Positions 42,976-51,852 of a stretch of DNA of 64,000 bases are shown piece after piece (within the stretch, counting starts at the first letter, position 1; the number at the start of each line of letters is the position of its first letter). The stretch covers positions 1,116,001-1,180,000 of the forward strand of contig CAWIZY010000016.1 in assembly GCA_963840725.1 (NCBI GenBank), read 5' to 3'. Source of the DNA: CAVWDU01 sp963840725 (GTDB taxonomy: Bacteria > Pseudomonadota > Gammaproteobacteria > Pseudomonadales > Halieaceae). The notes beneath the pieces are model-generated. The model saw nothing but the letters and a program-made list of their open reading frames with translations, searched no databases and was not told the origin of the DNA. A program made the translations under genes and the position numbers.

Positions 42976-45051
42976 TCAAACCTGACCAAAGCGCTGGGCT
43001 GTGCCTGTCCAGCGTTCGATAAGTGGTTGCTCGAGCTCGGGAAAGCGATCGCGGACCAACCGGGACAATTTCTCAACGTCAGTGAGCAACGCCGCATGGG
43101 TGGGCAACGCCGCAACCCTGAAGGTCATTAAACCGGTTTGTTTTGTGCCAAGGACCTCCCCGGGCCCTCGCAAGGCGAGATCGCGCTCAGCGATATAGAA
43201 CCCGTCCGAACTCTGGCGCAACGCCTGCAATCGCTGCTGGCCGTTGCGTGACAAGGGCGATTGGTAGAGCAGCACACAATGACTTGCCTGTTCACCGCGG
43301 CCGACACGACCCCGCAGCTGGTGTAATTGTGCCAGGCCAAGGCGTTCCGGGTTTTCGATAATCATCAGACTGGCATTGGGAACGTCCACGCCCACTTCGA
43401 TAACAGTGGTCGCAACCAACAGCGCCATCTCACCGCGTTTGAATGCGGACATCACGGCATCTTTCTCGGCAGGCTTCATGCGGCCGTGGACCAGGCCAAT
43501 CGTAAGTAGCGGTAATGCGTCCCGCAGGTGCTCAGCCGTTGCCTCCGCCGCCTGTGCCTGGAGTACCTCACTTTCCTCGACCAATGTGCAGACCCAGTAA
43601 GCTTGTTGGCCTCTGGCGCAGGCACCGGCAACGCGCTCCACGACCTGTTGTCGCCGGGCGTTATCGATCATCAGCGTGGTTACCGCCTGACGGCCGGGTG
43701 GGAGCTCGTCAATGGTGGAACTGTCCAGATCGGCGTATGCGACCATGGACAACGTTCGCGGGATGGGAGTGGCGGTCATGACCAGTTGATGTGGCATACC
43801 CTCCCCTGGCACCGCTTTCTCGGCCAGTGTGAGGCGTTGGTCAACACCGAAGCGATGTTGCTCGTCGATAATGACCAGACCCAGCCGGAAGAACTCAACA
43901 TCGGTTTGAAACAGCGCATGGGTGCCGATTATCACTGTTGCAGAGCCGGAGGTAATCTGGTCCAAGGCCGCCGCGCGCGCGCTGCCCTTGCGACGGCCAC
44001 TGAGCCAGGTCATGGTGATGTCCAAATGCGCGAACCAGTGGCTGAAGTTTTGCCAGTGCTGCTCCGCCAGAATCTCGGTGGGCGCCATAATAGCGACCTG
44101 ATAGCCGTTGCACACGGCCTGCAATGCGGCAGCAGCGGCCACCAGAGTTTTTCCTGAGCCGACGTCCCCCTGGACCAGTCGCAGCATCGGGATTGGTTGG
44201 GCGAGGTCCGCACTGATCTGTGCGATAACACGACGTTGGGCGCCGGTTGGCTTGAATGGCAGGCTGGACAGGAACCGGTCCGCAATCTCAGGATTTGCCG
44301 GCAGCGCAGGCGCCCCTTTTTCTCGCTGACGTCTGCGCAGCCGTTGCAATGAGAGGTTGTGCGCCAGCAGCTCCTCCAGCGCGAGGCGCAGCTGGGCGGG
44401 ATGAACACTATCTTGCAGGGCGCTGAGGTGGGCATCCGGTGGTGGCGTGTGCAGGTAGTGCAGCGCATCCGACAGGCTGAGCAGATTGTCACTGTGCGAT
44501 GGCAATAGCTCTCGAGGGGGCGACTCTTTAATCATTGCCAGTGCCTGGTGGCAGAGTTTACGCCACTGGTGCTGGCTGATGCCGGCCGCGCTTGGGTACA
44601 CCGGGGTGAGGGCTTGCTCAACCGGTTCGCCCGGTTTTGCCACGAGACTGTACTCGGGGTGGTAGAGCTCCAGGCCGCTGCCGCCGCGCCGCGCCTGGCC
44701 AAAACAGCGTACTCGGGTACCGCGACTGAGCCGGTTTCTCTGCGCCGCCGAGAAGTGGAAGAACCTGCAGGTGATGGTGCCGCTGCCATCTCGCAGCCGC
44801 AACACCAGACTGCGGCGACGCCCGAATACGATGTCGGCGAGCTGTATCTCGCCTTCTATCAGTACCTCTCGGCCTTCCTGACAGGCGCCGATAGGCGTTA
44901 ATCGGGTTCTGTCCTGGTAGCGCAGTGGCAGGTGAAACAGGAGGTCCTCTATCTGCAGGATACCCAGCACAGCCAGCTTTTCCGCCAGCTTCGGTCCGAC
45001 GCCTCGCAGCTCAGTGACGGGTATGGCAGCGATGCTGGCCACGGGTACCAA
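42976..45051 (-). CDS. recG: ATP-dependent DNA helicase RecG
   Basis: Remodels stalled replication forks and branched DNA. The 691-residue protein has the wedge domain (ELRGVGPKLAEKLAVLGI at the start), Walker A VQGDVGSGKTLVAAAAAL, the DEQH box IIDEQHRFGV, MTATPIPRTL and the C-terminal QLRGRVGRGEQ and RDLALRGPGEVLGTKQTG. The start is TTG at 45051, or GTG at 45042. It lies 21 bases after ridA in the rpoZ-spoT-ridA-recG unit. Confidence 0.97.
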   Translation of the reverse strand: MVPVASIAAIPVTELRGVGPKLAEKLAVLGILQIEDLLFHLPLRYQDRTRLTPIGACQEGREVLIEGEIQLADIVFGRRRSLVLRLRDGSGTITCRFFHFSAAQRNRLSRGTRVRCFGQARRGGSGLELYHPEYSLVAKPGEPVEQALTPVYPSAAGISQHQWRKLCHQALAMIKESPPRELLPSHSDNLLSLSDALHYLHTPPPDAHLSALQDSVHPAQLRLALEELLAHNLSLQRLRRRQREKGAPALPANPEIADRFLSSLPFKPTGAQRRVIAQISADLAQPIPMLRLVQGDVGSGKTLVAAAAALQAVCNGYQVAIMAPTEILAEQHWQNFSHWFAHLDITMTWLSGRRKGSARAAALDQITSGSATVIIGTHALFQTDVEFFRLGLVIIDEQHRFGVDQRLTLAEKAVPGEGMPHQLVMTATPIPRTLSMVAYADLDSSTIDELPPGRQAVTTLMIDNARRQQVVERVAGACARGQQAYWVCTLVEESEVLQAQAAEATAEHLRDALPLLTIGLVHGRMKPAEKDAVMSAFKRGEMALLVATTVIEVGVDVPNASLMIIENPERLGLAQLHQLRGRVGRGEQASHCVLLYQSPLSRNGQQRLQALRQSSDGFYIAERDLALRGPGEVLGTKQTGLMTFRVAALPTHAALLTDVEKLSRLVRDRFPELEQPLIERWTGTAQRFGQV

Positions 45052-45072
45052 TGCCGGTTGCGCGACTGGGCT

Positions 45073-45456
45073 TTAAAGCGCCAGGATGGCCTCAACCTCT
45101 ATGGCCACTCCTCGGGGCAGTGCGGCCACTTGCACGCAGGCCCGGGCCGGGTAGGGCTCGCTGAGCACCTCAGCCATGACGGTGTTGACCGCGGTAAAGT
45201 CATTGAGGTCCGTGAGGGAAATATTAATCTTTACCGCTTGGTCGAGGCTTGCGCCTGCGGCGTCTGCGACGGCTCTGAGGTTTTTAAATACCTGGGTCGC
45301 CTGTGCGCTTATGTCCCCCGGGACAACCTCCATGGTGACTGGATCCAGTGGGATCTGTCCTGAAATCCACACCGTGTTGGCTATCTTGATGGCCTGGGAG
45401 TAGGGTCCAATCGCCTGTGGCGCCTCGGTCGTATGGATCACAGCACGGTTACTCAA
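45073..45456 (-). CDS. ridA: RidA/YjgF-family enamine/imine deaminase
   Basis: Removes reactive enamines formed by PLP enzymes such as threonine dehydratase. The 127-residue protein has AIGPYSQAIKIANTVWISGQIPLDP near the start, AVKINISLTDLNDF in the middle and PARACVQVAALPRGVAIEVEAIA-type residues at the end, including the catalytic arginine. The start is TTG with GAGGAG 7 bases upstream. It sits between spoT and recG as in Pseudomonas. Confidence 0.95.
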   Translation of the reverse strand: MSNRAVIHTTEAPQAIGPYSQAIKIANTVWISGQIPLDPVTMEVVPGDISAQATQVFKNLRAVADAAGASLDQAVKINISLTDLNDFTAVNTVMAEVLSEPYPARACVQVAALPRGVAIEVEAILAL

Positions 45457-45526
45457 GGTTCGCTCCTCGCGCCGCAGTGGGCGGTTTTCAGCTGGGTAAG
45501 GTTGGGTTCAGGAAATGAACAGGCTA

Positions 45527-47662
45527 CTAATTCTTCACGCGCGCCACCCGGCGAACCGAATCGAGCGTACGCAGGCGTCGCATAATACGGGCCAGGTGCA
45601 CACGGTTCTCGACCATGACCTCCAGGTCGACATAAGTGAACTGGTAGTCTTTGTCTTCGGTGGATATCTTTTCGATGTTGACGCCCATACTGTTAATGCG
45701 GGTGGCGATTACCGCAATCATACCGCGTCGGTTTTCCACCTCTATACGCAAATCAACGGCATACTCTCCCGTGACCCCGTCGTCCCAGCGAAGCGCGACC
45801 AGCCGCTCGCGATGTTCGCGCTTGTCGGCAAGGTTGTTACATTGCTCGCGGTGCACGACGACGCCTTTTTCGGAACTGAGGTACCCCTCTATGCTGTCAC
45901 CGGGAATAGGATGGCAGCAGCGCGCATAGGTCAGCATGAAACCTTCGGTACCGCGAATCGCAACGGGCTGTGAGTCTGTGTCTCCCGGCGAGGGCGCCCC
46001 GTTTTGCTGCCCCCCCCCCAATAAATGCTGGGCAGTGATGGACGGCAGCCGGTTGCCCCGGGCAGTGTCTTCCAGCAGATCGTCCAGGCACGCGTATCCG
46101 TGTTGCTTTAGATGCTCGGCGATATGATCCGGACTGAGCTGTTCCAGGCTGGAGTCGAGACTGAGCAAGGCTTTGTCCAGCAGGCGTCGCCCCAGGGCGA
46201 CGGAGTCTTCCCGGGTCTGGTGCTTGAGAAAATGGCGAATATTGGTGCGCGCCTTGGCGGTGACCGCATAGTTGAACCAGGAGGGGTTGGGGCGGGCTCC
46301 AGGTGCGGTGTGAATCTCCAGGGTCTGGCCGCTCTGCAACGGTTCGGAAAGCGGTGCGATGCGCCTGTTGATCCGGCAGGCTACACAGCTGTTGCCTACG
46401 TCCGTATGCACGGCATAAGCGAAGTCTACCGCCGTGGCTCCGCGCGGCAACTCGAGAATTCGACCCTTGGGTGTGAACACGTAGATTTCATCTGGGAATA
46501 AATCGATTTTGACATTTTCGATGAACTCCAGGGAATTGCCTGCCCGTTGCTGCATCTCCAATAGTCCCGCCACCCACTCACGGGCGCGCGCATGACTGCC
46601 GTTGGAGTTTTGCCCGTCGCTCTTGTAGAGCCAGTGAGCGGCGATTCCGTTGTTCGCCATGGCCTCCATTTCGCGCGTGCGTATCTGAATTTCTATTGGC
46701 ACACCGTGCATGCCCATCAGGATAGTGTGCAGGGACTGATAGCCATTGGCTTTGGGAATAGCGATATAGTCCTTGAATTCGCCCGGCACGGGTTTGTAGA
46801 GACTGTGAATGCAGCCGAGCACTCGGTAGCAGGTATCCACCGAGTCGACGATGATTCGAAACGCATAGATGTCCATGATTTCTGAGAAGGACTTGCGCTT
46901 GGATTTCATTTTTTTATAGATGCTGTAGAGGTGCTTTTCTCGGCCAATGACCTCAACTTCATGGCCCTCTTGCTCCAGCGTGGTCTCGATCTGGTGACCG
47001 ATTTTCTCGACCAGTTCCTTGCGATTGCCGCGGGCCTTGCGCAGCGCTGCCGCAATACGCCTGGCGCGCATGGGGTAGAGTGCACTGAAACCCAGGTCTT
47101 CAAATTCCATACGGACGTTGTTCATGCCCAGGCGCATCGCAATGGGGGCATAGATATCCAGGGTTTCACGGGCGATGCGGCGAGCTTTCTCGGGTTTTAG
47201 CACCCCGAGGGTACGCATGTTGTGGAGCCGATCGGCGAGTTTGACCAGAATAACCCGAATATCCCGGGCCATCGCCAGTGCCATCTTCTGAAAATTTTCA
47301 GCCTGCTTTTCTTCCAGCGACTGGAATTCCATCTGAGTCAGTTTGCTGACCCCGTCGACAAGCTCGGCGACGGTATCGCCAAACTGACTGTCGATGGCGG
47401 CTTTCTCGATACCTGTATCTTCAATGACGTCGTGGAGCATCGCCGCGATCAGGCTTTGATGGTCCATGTGCATTTTTGCGAGAATACCCGCGACTGCGAG
47501 TGGGTGGGTAATGTAGGGCTCACCGCTGCGTCGTGACTGCCCCAGGTGGGCTTGTTCTGCGAAGTAGTAGGCGCGTCTTACCGAACGAGTCTGATCTGCG
47601 TCCAGGTAGCTTCTGAGGATGCGGTCAAGGGTTTCCAGGGAATGAGAATTGAACTGATCCAT
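45527..47662 (-). CDS. spoT: Bifunctional (p)ppGpp synthetase/hydrolase SpoT
   Basis: Makes and degrades the alarmone (p)ppGpp. The 711-residue protein has the hydrolase HD domain (YITHPLAVAGIL and AAMLHDVIEDTG), the synthetase domain (YAFRIIVD, EFKDYIAIPKANGYQSLHT), a TGS domain (YVFTPKGRILELPRGATAVD) and a C-terminal ACT domain. All hydrolase landmarks are intact, so it should be the SpoT-type enzyme rather than RelA. It lies 36 bases after rpoZ, the usual arrangement. Confidence 0.97.
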   Translation of the reverse strand: MDQFNSHSLETLDRILRSYLDADQTRSVRRAYYFAEQAHLGQSRRSGEPYITHPLAVAGILAKMHMDHQSLIAAMLHDVIEDTGIEKAAIDSQFGDTVAELVDGVSKLTQMEFQSLEEKQAENFQKMALAMARDIRVILVKLADRLHNMRTLGVLKPEKARRIARETLDIYAPIAMRLGMNNVRMEFEDLGFSALYPMRARRIAAALRKARGNRKELVEKIGHQIETTLEQEGHEVEVIGREKHLYSIYKKMKSKRKSFSEIMDIYAFRIIVDSVDTCYRVLGCIHSLYKPVPGEFKDYIAIPKANGYQSLHTILMGMHGVPIEIQIRTREMEAMANNGIAAHWLYKSDGQNSNGSHARAREWVAGLLEMQQRAGNSLEFIENVKIDLFPDEIYVFTPKGRILELPRGATAVDFAYAVHTDVGNSCVACRINRRIAPLSEPLQSGQTLEIHTAPGARPNPSWFNYAVTAKARTNIRHFLKHQTREDSVALGRRLLDKALLSLDSSLEQLSPDHIAEHLKQHGYACLDDLLEDTARGNRLPSITAQHLLGGGQQNGAPSPGDTDSQPVAIRGTEGFMLTYARCCHPIPGDSIEGYLSSEKGVVVHREQCNNLADKREHRERLVALRWDDGVTGEYAVDLRIEVENRRGMIAVIATRINSMGVNIEKISTEDKDYQFTYVDLEVMVENRVHLARIMRRLRTLDSVRRVARVKN

Positions 47663-47698
47663 CGCTGTTTATGGTTGTTCCTTGAGCGCATCAGAGCA

Positions 47699-47962
47699 CT
47701 ACATCTGCTCGCTGCTGCCCTCCATGACTTCGGCGAGTTCGTCTTCCGCTTCGATTTCTTCTTCACGGGCCAGGATATCGGGAGTGATCATACCTTCGGC
47801 GATTTCCCTCAGTGCGATCACGGTGGGCTTGTCTGACTCGTCCTGCACCATCGGGTCTTTGCCGCCGGTGGCAAGTTGCCGCGCCCGCTTGCTGGCAACC
47901 ATGACCAATTCAAAGCGATTAGCGACGTTATCGAGACAATCTTCTACCGTTACGCGTGCCAT
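47699..47962 (-). CDS. rpoZ: RNA polymerase subunit omega
   Basis: An 87-residue subunit that helps assemble the RNA polymerase core and, in proteobacteria, forms part of a ppGpp site. It starts MARVTVEDCLDNVANRFELVMVASKRARQL by landmarks, which are nearly invariant. AGGAAG precedes the ATG. It heads the leftward unit with spoT, so the alarmone enzyme and one of its targets are co-transcribed. Confidence 0.97.
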   Translation of the reverse strand: MARVTVEDCLDNVANRFELVMVASKRARQLATGGKDPMVQDESDKPTVIALREIAEGMITPDILAREEEIEAEDELAEVMEGSSEQM

Positions 47963-48271
47963 AAGCGAATTCTTCCTGTGCTGTATAGTGACAGCATTCC
48001 GACCCCGGGGGTCAATGCGTCACGCTGGGGTGTTTGTCATATCCACGGCTGAGGCGTTGGCCATAGCCATGGACGGATGACGGGTTTTCTGCCGGGAGGG
48101 TCGCGCCCGGAAGGGATAACACTCGATTATACCCCCAAGGCTTGCTACGACGCCAGAAATTGAGGCCCGATTAGAGCTATGACCGCCGTAAATAATACCG
48201 CAGCTGAATAAATCGCGAGGGTGTGCACCCTGTCTTCTGGCTAAGCAGGTCGGGTGCCCCTGCGGTCAAAG
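47963..48271. other. Non-coding gap upstream of rpoZ
   Basis: The 309 bases between gmk and rpoZ contain no convincing gene. On the minus strand, TTGACC and TATACA lie upstream of rpoZ but with 22-base spacing, so only the -10-like box is credible. No RNA gene or strong terminator was seen. Confidence 0.5.
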
Positions 48272-48889
48272 CTACGCCAGCAGTTCGGTCAGCAGCCCTT
48301 CCAGAGAGGTTTGCTGTCGTTGAGTGCGCAGGCGCTGACTGGTGATGATCGCTCGCAGTTCCAACAGGGCTGTCTCGAAATCCTCATTGACCAGCAAGTA
48401 GTCGGACTCCACATAGTGGCTCATTTCCGCAACCGCCTCAGCGGTGCGTGCGGCGATGACGCTGGCATCGTCCTGGCCGCGACCGGTAAGCCGTTCCCGA
48501 AGGGTAGCTCTGGACGGCGGCAGAATGAAAATTGCACAGCTATCTGGCTGCAGGCGTTTCACCTGCTGAGCGCCCTGCCAGTCGATCTCCAGAATTACGT
48601 CAAGGCCGCTCGCCAGCTGTTCCTGAACACCAGCTTGAGAGGTGCCGTACAAATTGCCAAACACCCGGGCATGTTCAAGAAATTCGTTGCGTTCCAGCAT
48701 GTCTGTAAACGCCGGTTCACTCACGAAGTGGTAATTCACCCCGTTCTGCTCGCCCGGGCGCATCGGCCGGGTGGTATGAGAAACGGAGACCGAAAGTTCG
48801 GCCGCATCGGCAACCAGGGCGTTGACCAGCGTGGTTTTCCCGGCGCCAGAGGGTGCTGAGATTGTGTAGAGAGTTCCCGGGCTTTTCAT
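48272..48889 (-). CDS. gmk: Guanylate kinase
   Basis: Phosphorylates GMP to GDP. The 205-residue protein begins MKSPGTLYTISAPSGAGKTT by the chosen ATG at 48889, with the P-loop SAPSGAGKT, then SVSHTTRPMRPGE and VDYHF-like NGVNYHFV and LEIDWQGAQQVK. ATG at 48901 would add four residues; neither has a strong ribosome site. It follows yicC closely, as in E. coli and Pseudomonas. Confidence 0.96.
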   Translation of the reverse strand: MKSPGTLYTISAPSGAGKTTLVNALVADAAELSVSVSHTTRPMRPGEQNGVNYHFVSEPAFTDMLERNEFLEHARVFGNLYGTSQAGVQEQLASGLDVILEIDWQGAQQVKRLQPDSCAIFILPPSRATLRERLTGRGQDDASVIAARTAEAVAEMSHYVESDYLLVNEDFETALLELRAIITSQRLRTQRQQTSLEGLLTELLA

Positions 48890-48929
48890 AGTCAGGTCCA
48901 TGGCGAGGTTCTGCGGTCGGTGCAACGGG

Positions 48930-49796
48930 CTATTGGATATTCTGAACCTGCTCCCGCATTTGCTCAATCAACACCTTCAGATCCACAGCCGTTTGTGTGG
49001 TTGAGCTGGCGAAAGATTTGGATGAAAGCGTGTTGGCTTCACGGTTGAGTTCCTGCATCAGGAAGTCCAGTCGGCGGCCACAGGGTCCGCCTTTTTTCAG
49101 CGTCCGTTCGACTTCGGTCACATGGGCGTCCAGCCGGTCCAGCTCCTCGTCCACATCGGCCTTTTGGGTCATGTGAACCAATTCCTGCTCCAGCCGGTTG
49201 TGATCAACCTCGATATCCAGTTCGTGAATGCGTGTCAGCACCCGCTCCCGTTGTTGTTGCATCATATCTGGCAGGCGATTACGCAGCTCGCCCACCGCCG
49301 CTTTGACCTGGGCCAGGCGATCGCTAATCAAGGCTGAGAGCTTGCTTCCCTCGCGGCTGCGGGTCTCTTCTAATGAGCTCAGCGCGGCGGAAAAAAGATC
49401 CGTGGCAAGGTCTTTGAGTTTGTCCTCTGTATTGACCTGTGCACGACAGATACCGGGGAACTGCAGGACCTCCAGCGGGCTGACAGAGCGCGGGCTCTTG
49501 AGCTCCGCTGCTATTTTTGCCGCGGCTGCAAGCAATCGAGTGAGCTGTTCGGGGTCGACATCGAAAGTAGGCTGTTGGTCGTTGCGACTCTGCCAGCGAA
49601 GCAGGCAGTCCAGCTTACCTCTGGCTAGTGCCTGGCTGGCCTGTTCGCGGAGTTTTGGCTCCAACGCCCGCAGCGTATCGGGTAGTTTGAAAGAACAGTC
49701 GAGGTAGCGGTGGTTGACGCTGCGCAACTCTACTGTCAGGGTGCCGTCGGCGGTCGCAGTGCTCTCTCGGGCAAAAGCGGTCATGCTCTGGATCAT
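48930..49796 (-). CDS. yicC: YicC family endoribonuclease-like protein
   Basis: A 288-residue protein (E. coli: 287) with MIQSMTAFARESTATADGTL at the N-terminus, the conserved VELRSVNHRYLDCSFKLP, and a C-terminal GRRLDFLMQELNREANTL-type block with DLKVLIEQMREQVQNIQ at the end. YicC proteins have been reported as RNases acting on small RNAs. ATG at 49796 gives the family start. It diverges from rph across 124 bases. Confidence 0.95.
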   Translation of the reverse strand: MIQSMTAFARESTATADGTLTVELRSVNHRYLDCSFKLPDTLRALEPKLREQASQALARGKLDCLLRWQSRNDQQPTFDVDPEQLTRLLAAAAKIAAELKSPRSVSPLEVLQFPGICRAQVNTEDKLKDLATDLFSAALSSLEETRSREGSKLSALISDRLAQVKAAVGELRNRLPDMMQQQRERVLTRIHELDIEVDHNRLEQELVHMTQKADVDEELDRLDAHVTEVERTLKKGGPCGRRLDFLMQELNREANTLSSKSFASSTTQTAVDLKVLIEQMREQVQNIQ

Positions 49797-49920
49797 TGGC
49801 GGCGGCGGTTCCGAGGTCGGTCTGGGCAGTGATTTGCAGTGTAGCATAGGTGAGACGCGGCATCAGCGTGGGAACCTCTCTGCCTGTGTTAAGGTGTTTC
49901 GCGTTTAAAGGAGATAAGCA

Positions 49921-50643
49921 ATGCAACGACCGAGTGGGCGTCAGCCAGGGCAACTGCGTGACATCGAAATCATCCGTAATTTTACCTGTCACGCGGAGGG
50001 GTCTGTGTTGGTTGGTTTTGGTAATACCCGGGTCATCTGCACAGCCAGTGTGGAGCCGGGAGTGCCCAGGTTTATGCGAGGTGAGGGGCGCGGCTGGGTG
50101 ACGGCAGAATACGGTATGTTGCCGCGTTCCACTGGTACGCGCATGGGCCGTGAGGCCAGCCGGGGCAAGCAGGGCGGCAGAACTGTCGAGATCCAGCGCC
50201 TTATCGGTCGCTCATTGCGCGCTGCATTGGATATGCGCAAGCTCGGTGAATTTACTATCACCATAGACTGCGATGTCATCCAGGCAGATGGAGGTACTCG
50301 CACAGCGGCAATAACCGGCGCTTGTGTCGCCCTGGTGGACGCTTTGAATTACCTGCAACGGAGTCGTCAAATCAAAGAGGACCCGCTGTTGCAAATGGTC
50401 GCCTCTGTGTCAGTGGGTATCTTCCAGGGTGTGCCGGTGCTGGATCTGGATTATCCTGAAGACTCCGCAGCCGACACAGATATGAATGTCGTTATGGGTG
50501 AGGATGGCGGGTTCATCGAGGTCCAGGGGACCGCCGAGGGGGCGCCTTTCTCAAGAACCGAGCTGAACAGCTTGCTGGATTTGGCTGCGGAGGGAGTTCA
50601 GCACCTGGTGGCCAGGCAGAAACAGGCGCTGGCCGCCGGTTGA
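49921..50643 (+). CDS. rph: Ribonuclease PH
   Basis: A phosphate-dependent 3'-5' exoribonuclease that trims tRNA 3' ends. The 240-residue protein has RPSGRQPGQLRDIEIIRNF near the start, EYGMLPRSTGTRMGREASRGKQGGRTVEIQRLIGRSLRA by landmarks with the phosphate-binding arginines, CDVIQADGGTRTAAITGA and DLDYPEDSAADTDMNVVM. AAGGAGA precedes the ATG. It is full length, unlike the frameshifted K-12 gene. Confidence 0.97.
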   Translation: MQRPSGRQPGQLRDIEIIRNFTCHAEGSVLVGFGNTRVICTASVEPGVPRFMRGEGRGWVTAEYGMLPRSTGTRMGREASRGKQGGRTVEIQRLIGRSLRAALDMRKLGEFTITIDCDVIQADGGTRTAAITGACVALVDALNYLQRSRQIKEDPLLQMVASVSVGIFQGVPVLDLDYPEDSAADTDMNVVMGEDGGFIEVQGTAEGAPFSRTELNSLLDLAAEGVQHLVARQKQALAAG

Positions 50644-50676
50644 GTGCCCTGAGGCGTGCTGCTGCCCAAGGGGGCC

Positions 50677-51441
50677 CTACAGCTCGACGTCGTAGTCCAT
50701 AATGACAGGTGCATGGCTGGAAAACACTTTGGTTTTGTAGATGGCCCCATAGTCTACGGCGTACTTCAAGCCTTTTGATATCACGTGAAAGTCGCTGCGC
50801 CAGCCATTGCTGGATCGGTCTCCGTCCGGCCACCAGGTGAACTCGTCCTGGTCGGAGTTGATTTCACGAAATGCGTCGACATAGCCGGACTCAAACAACT
50901 CATCCATCCACTGGCGCTCCTCCGGCAAAAAACCGGAGGCACTTGCGCATTGCTCTGAATCCTGTACATCAGCGGCATTGTGCGCGAGCTGCCAATTGCC
51001 GCAAATGATATATTCCCGGCGCTTGTTGCGAACTTTTTGCAGATGCGATTGAAATAACTGGTAGAAGTCGTTCTTGCGGGTTTGCTCCTCCGGGTTTTCG
51101 GGCGTCACCTGCGGCGCCAGCAGGCACCCCACGCTCACGTTTCCGTAGTCGGCCTGGATGTAGCGCCCCTCCATGTCGAAATCGGCAAAGCTCAGGCCGG
51201 TCATGATTGCTTTGGGAAGCTCTCGGCAATATATCGCAACCCCGTTGGTCTTGCCGTCAACGGCGTCGAAGAAGTAGGCGTTATAGTCGCGCGGGAAGTA
51301 TCGGTCGGCCTGTAAGTCGTACTCAGAGCAGCGCAAATCCTGGATGCAGATAAAATCGGCATCCTGGTCCAGGACCCAGTCGTAAAATCCGGCATCAGCG
51401 GCGCTGGCCAGGCCGTCTGCACTGAAACTGATGATCCTCAT
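50677..51441 (-). CDS. crc: Crc-like catabolite repression control protein (inactive ExoIII fold)
   Basis: A 254-residue protein of the exonuclease III/APE fold with the catalytic positions changed. The metal-binding Glu is Asp35 (ICIQDLR), the Asp-x-Asn pair is GNWQLAH (N149, Q151) and the final Asp-His is SSHAP (S242, H243). The pattern MRIISFSADG, IQDLR, RREYIICG, GFLPEERQW and DEFTWWPDGDRSSNGWR follows Pseudomonas Crc closely. The gene also lies between rph and pyrE as crc does there. Crc acts with Hfq to repress translation of catabolic mRNAs. Nuclease activity is not expected. Confidence 0.85.
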   Translation of the reverse strand: MRIISFSADGLASAADAGFYDWVLDQDADFICIQDLRCSEYDLQADRYFPRDYNAYFFDAVDGKTNGVAIYCRELPKAIMTGLSFADFDMEGRYIQADYGNVSVGCLLAPQVTPENPEEQTRKNDFYQLFQSHLQKVRNKRREYIICGNWQLAHNAADVQDSEQCASASGFLPEERQWMDELFESGYVDAFREINSDQDEFTWWPDGDRSSNGWRSDFHVISKGLKYAVDYGAIYKTKVFSSHAPVIMDYDVEL

Positions 51442-51528
51442 TAATAGCCTCTTGTTAGGGTCTGGGATTTGGGCTGTGTCGGTGGCCGGACTCTGTAGCC
51501 TGTAACCACCGAGCCGACTTACAGCTCT

Positions 51529-51674
51529 TAGCAGGCTGTTGATTTTCTATCTGCGTGGCCACTGCCACGTTAAAAACAGGCTCAAATCGGTCATGTATTC
51601 ACTATACACTCCCTCATTTCGCCTGTTTTTGCCTACCAGTGGCTGCCTCGAAAACGAATATCAACAGCCTGCTA
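51529..51674. mobile_element. 146-base MITE-like inverted-repeat element
   Basis: The element has perfect 15-bp terminal inverted repeats, TAGCAGGCTGTTGAT at 51529 and ATCAACAGCCTGCTA ending at 51674. Inside it, AAAAACAGGC (51572-51581) pairs with GCCTGTTTTT (51621-51630), GGCCACTG with CAGTGGCT, and TGTAT with ATACA at the centre, so nearly the whole element folds into one hairpin. There is no coding capacity and no clear target duplication. It may be a non-autonomous transposon or a REP-like sequence. Confidence 0.65.
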
Positions 51675-51776
51675 GGCAGCCAACAGTGCATGAGTTCAGG
51701 GTGCCAAATGCCCGCCGGAAGTGCCCTGGTATAGGCCCCAGGTCGGATGAATCTGGTGGTATTGGCTGGCAACTGA

Positions 51777-51812
51777 ACGTAAAGCCTGCCACAGTATAAT
51801 ACAGGTTTACGT
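51777..51812. promoter_or_regulatory. Promoter and inverted repeat upstream of pyrE
   Basis: ACGTAAAGCCTG and CAGGTTTACGT form an inverted repeat around a perfect TATAAT (51795-51800); a second TATAAT follows at 51812-51817. A CTGAAC at 51773-51778 could be the -35 box with 16-base spacing. A protein bound to the repeat would cover the -10 box. Confidence 0.5.
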
Positions 51813-51852
51813 ATAATAGTGCCTTCCTGATCATACCGGGGCTAAAAATCTG

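Noticed and set aside
47985..48000. LexA-like CTGTATAGTGACAG
   Set aside because: The half-sites are two bases too close together for a LexA box.
50776..50791. parS-like TCACGTGAAA
   Set aside because: Only about 11 of 16 positions match the parS consensus TGTTTCACGTGAAACA and it lies inside crc, far from the candidate origin.
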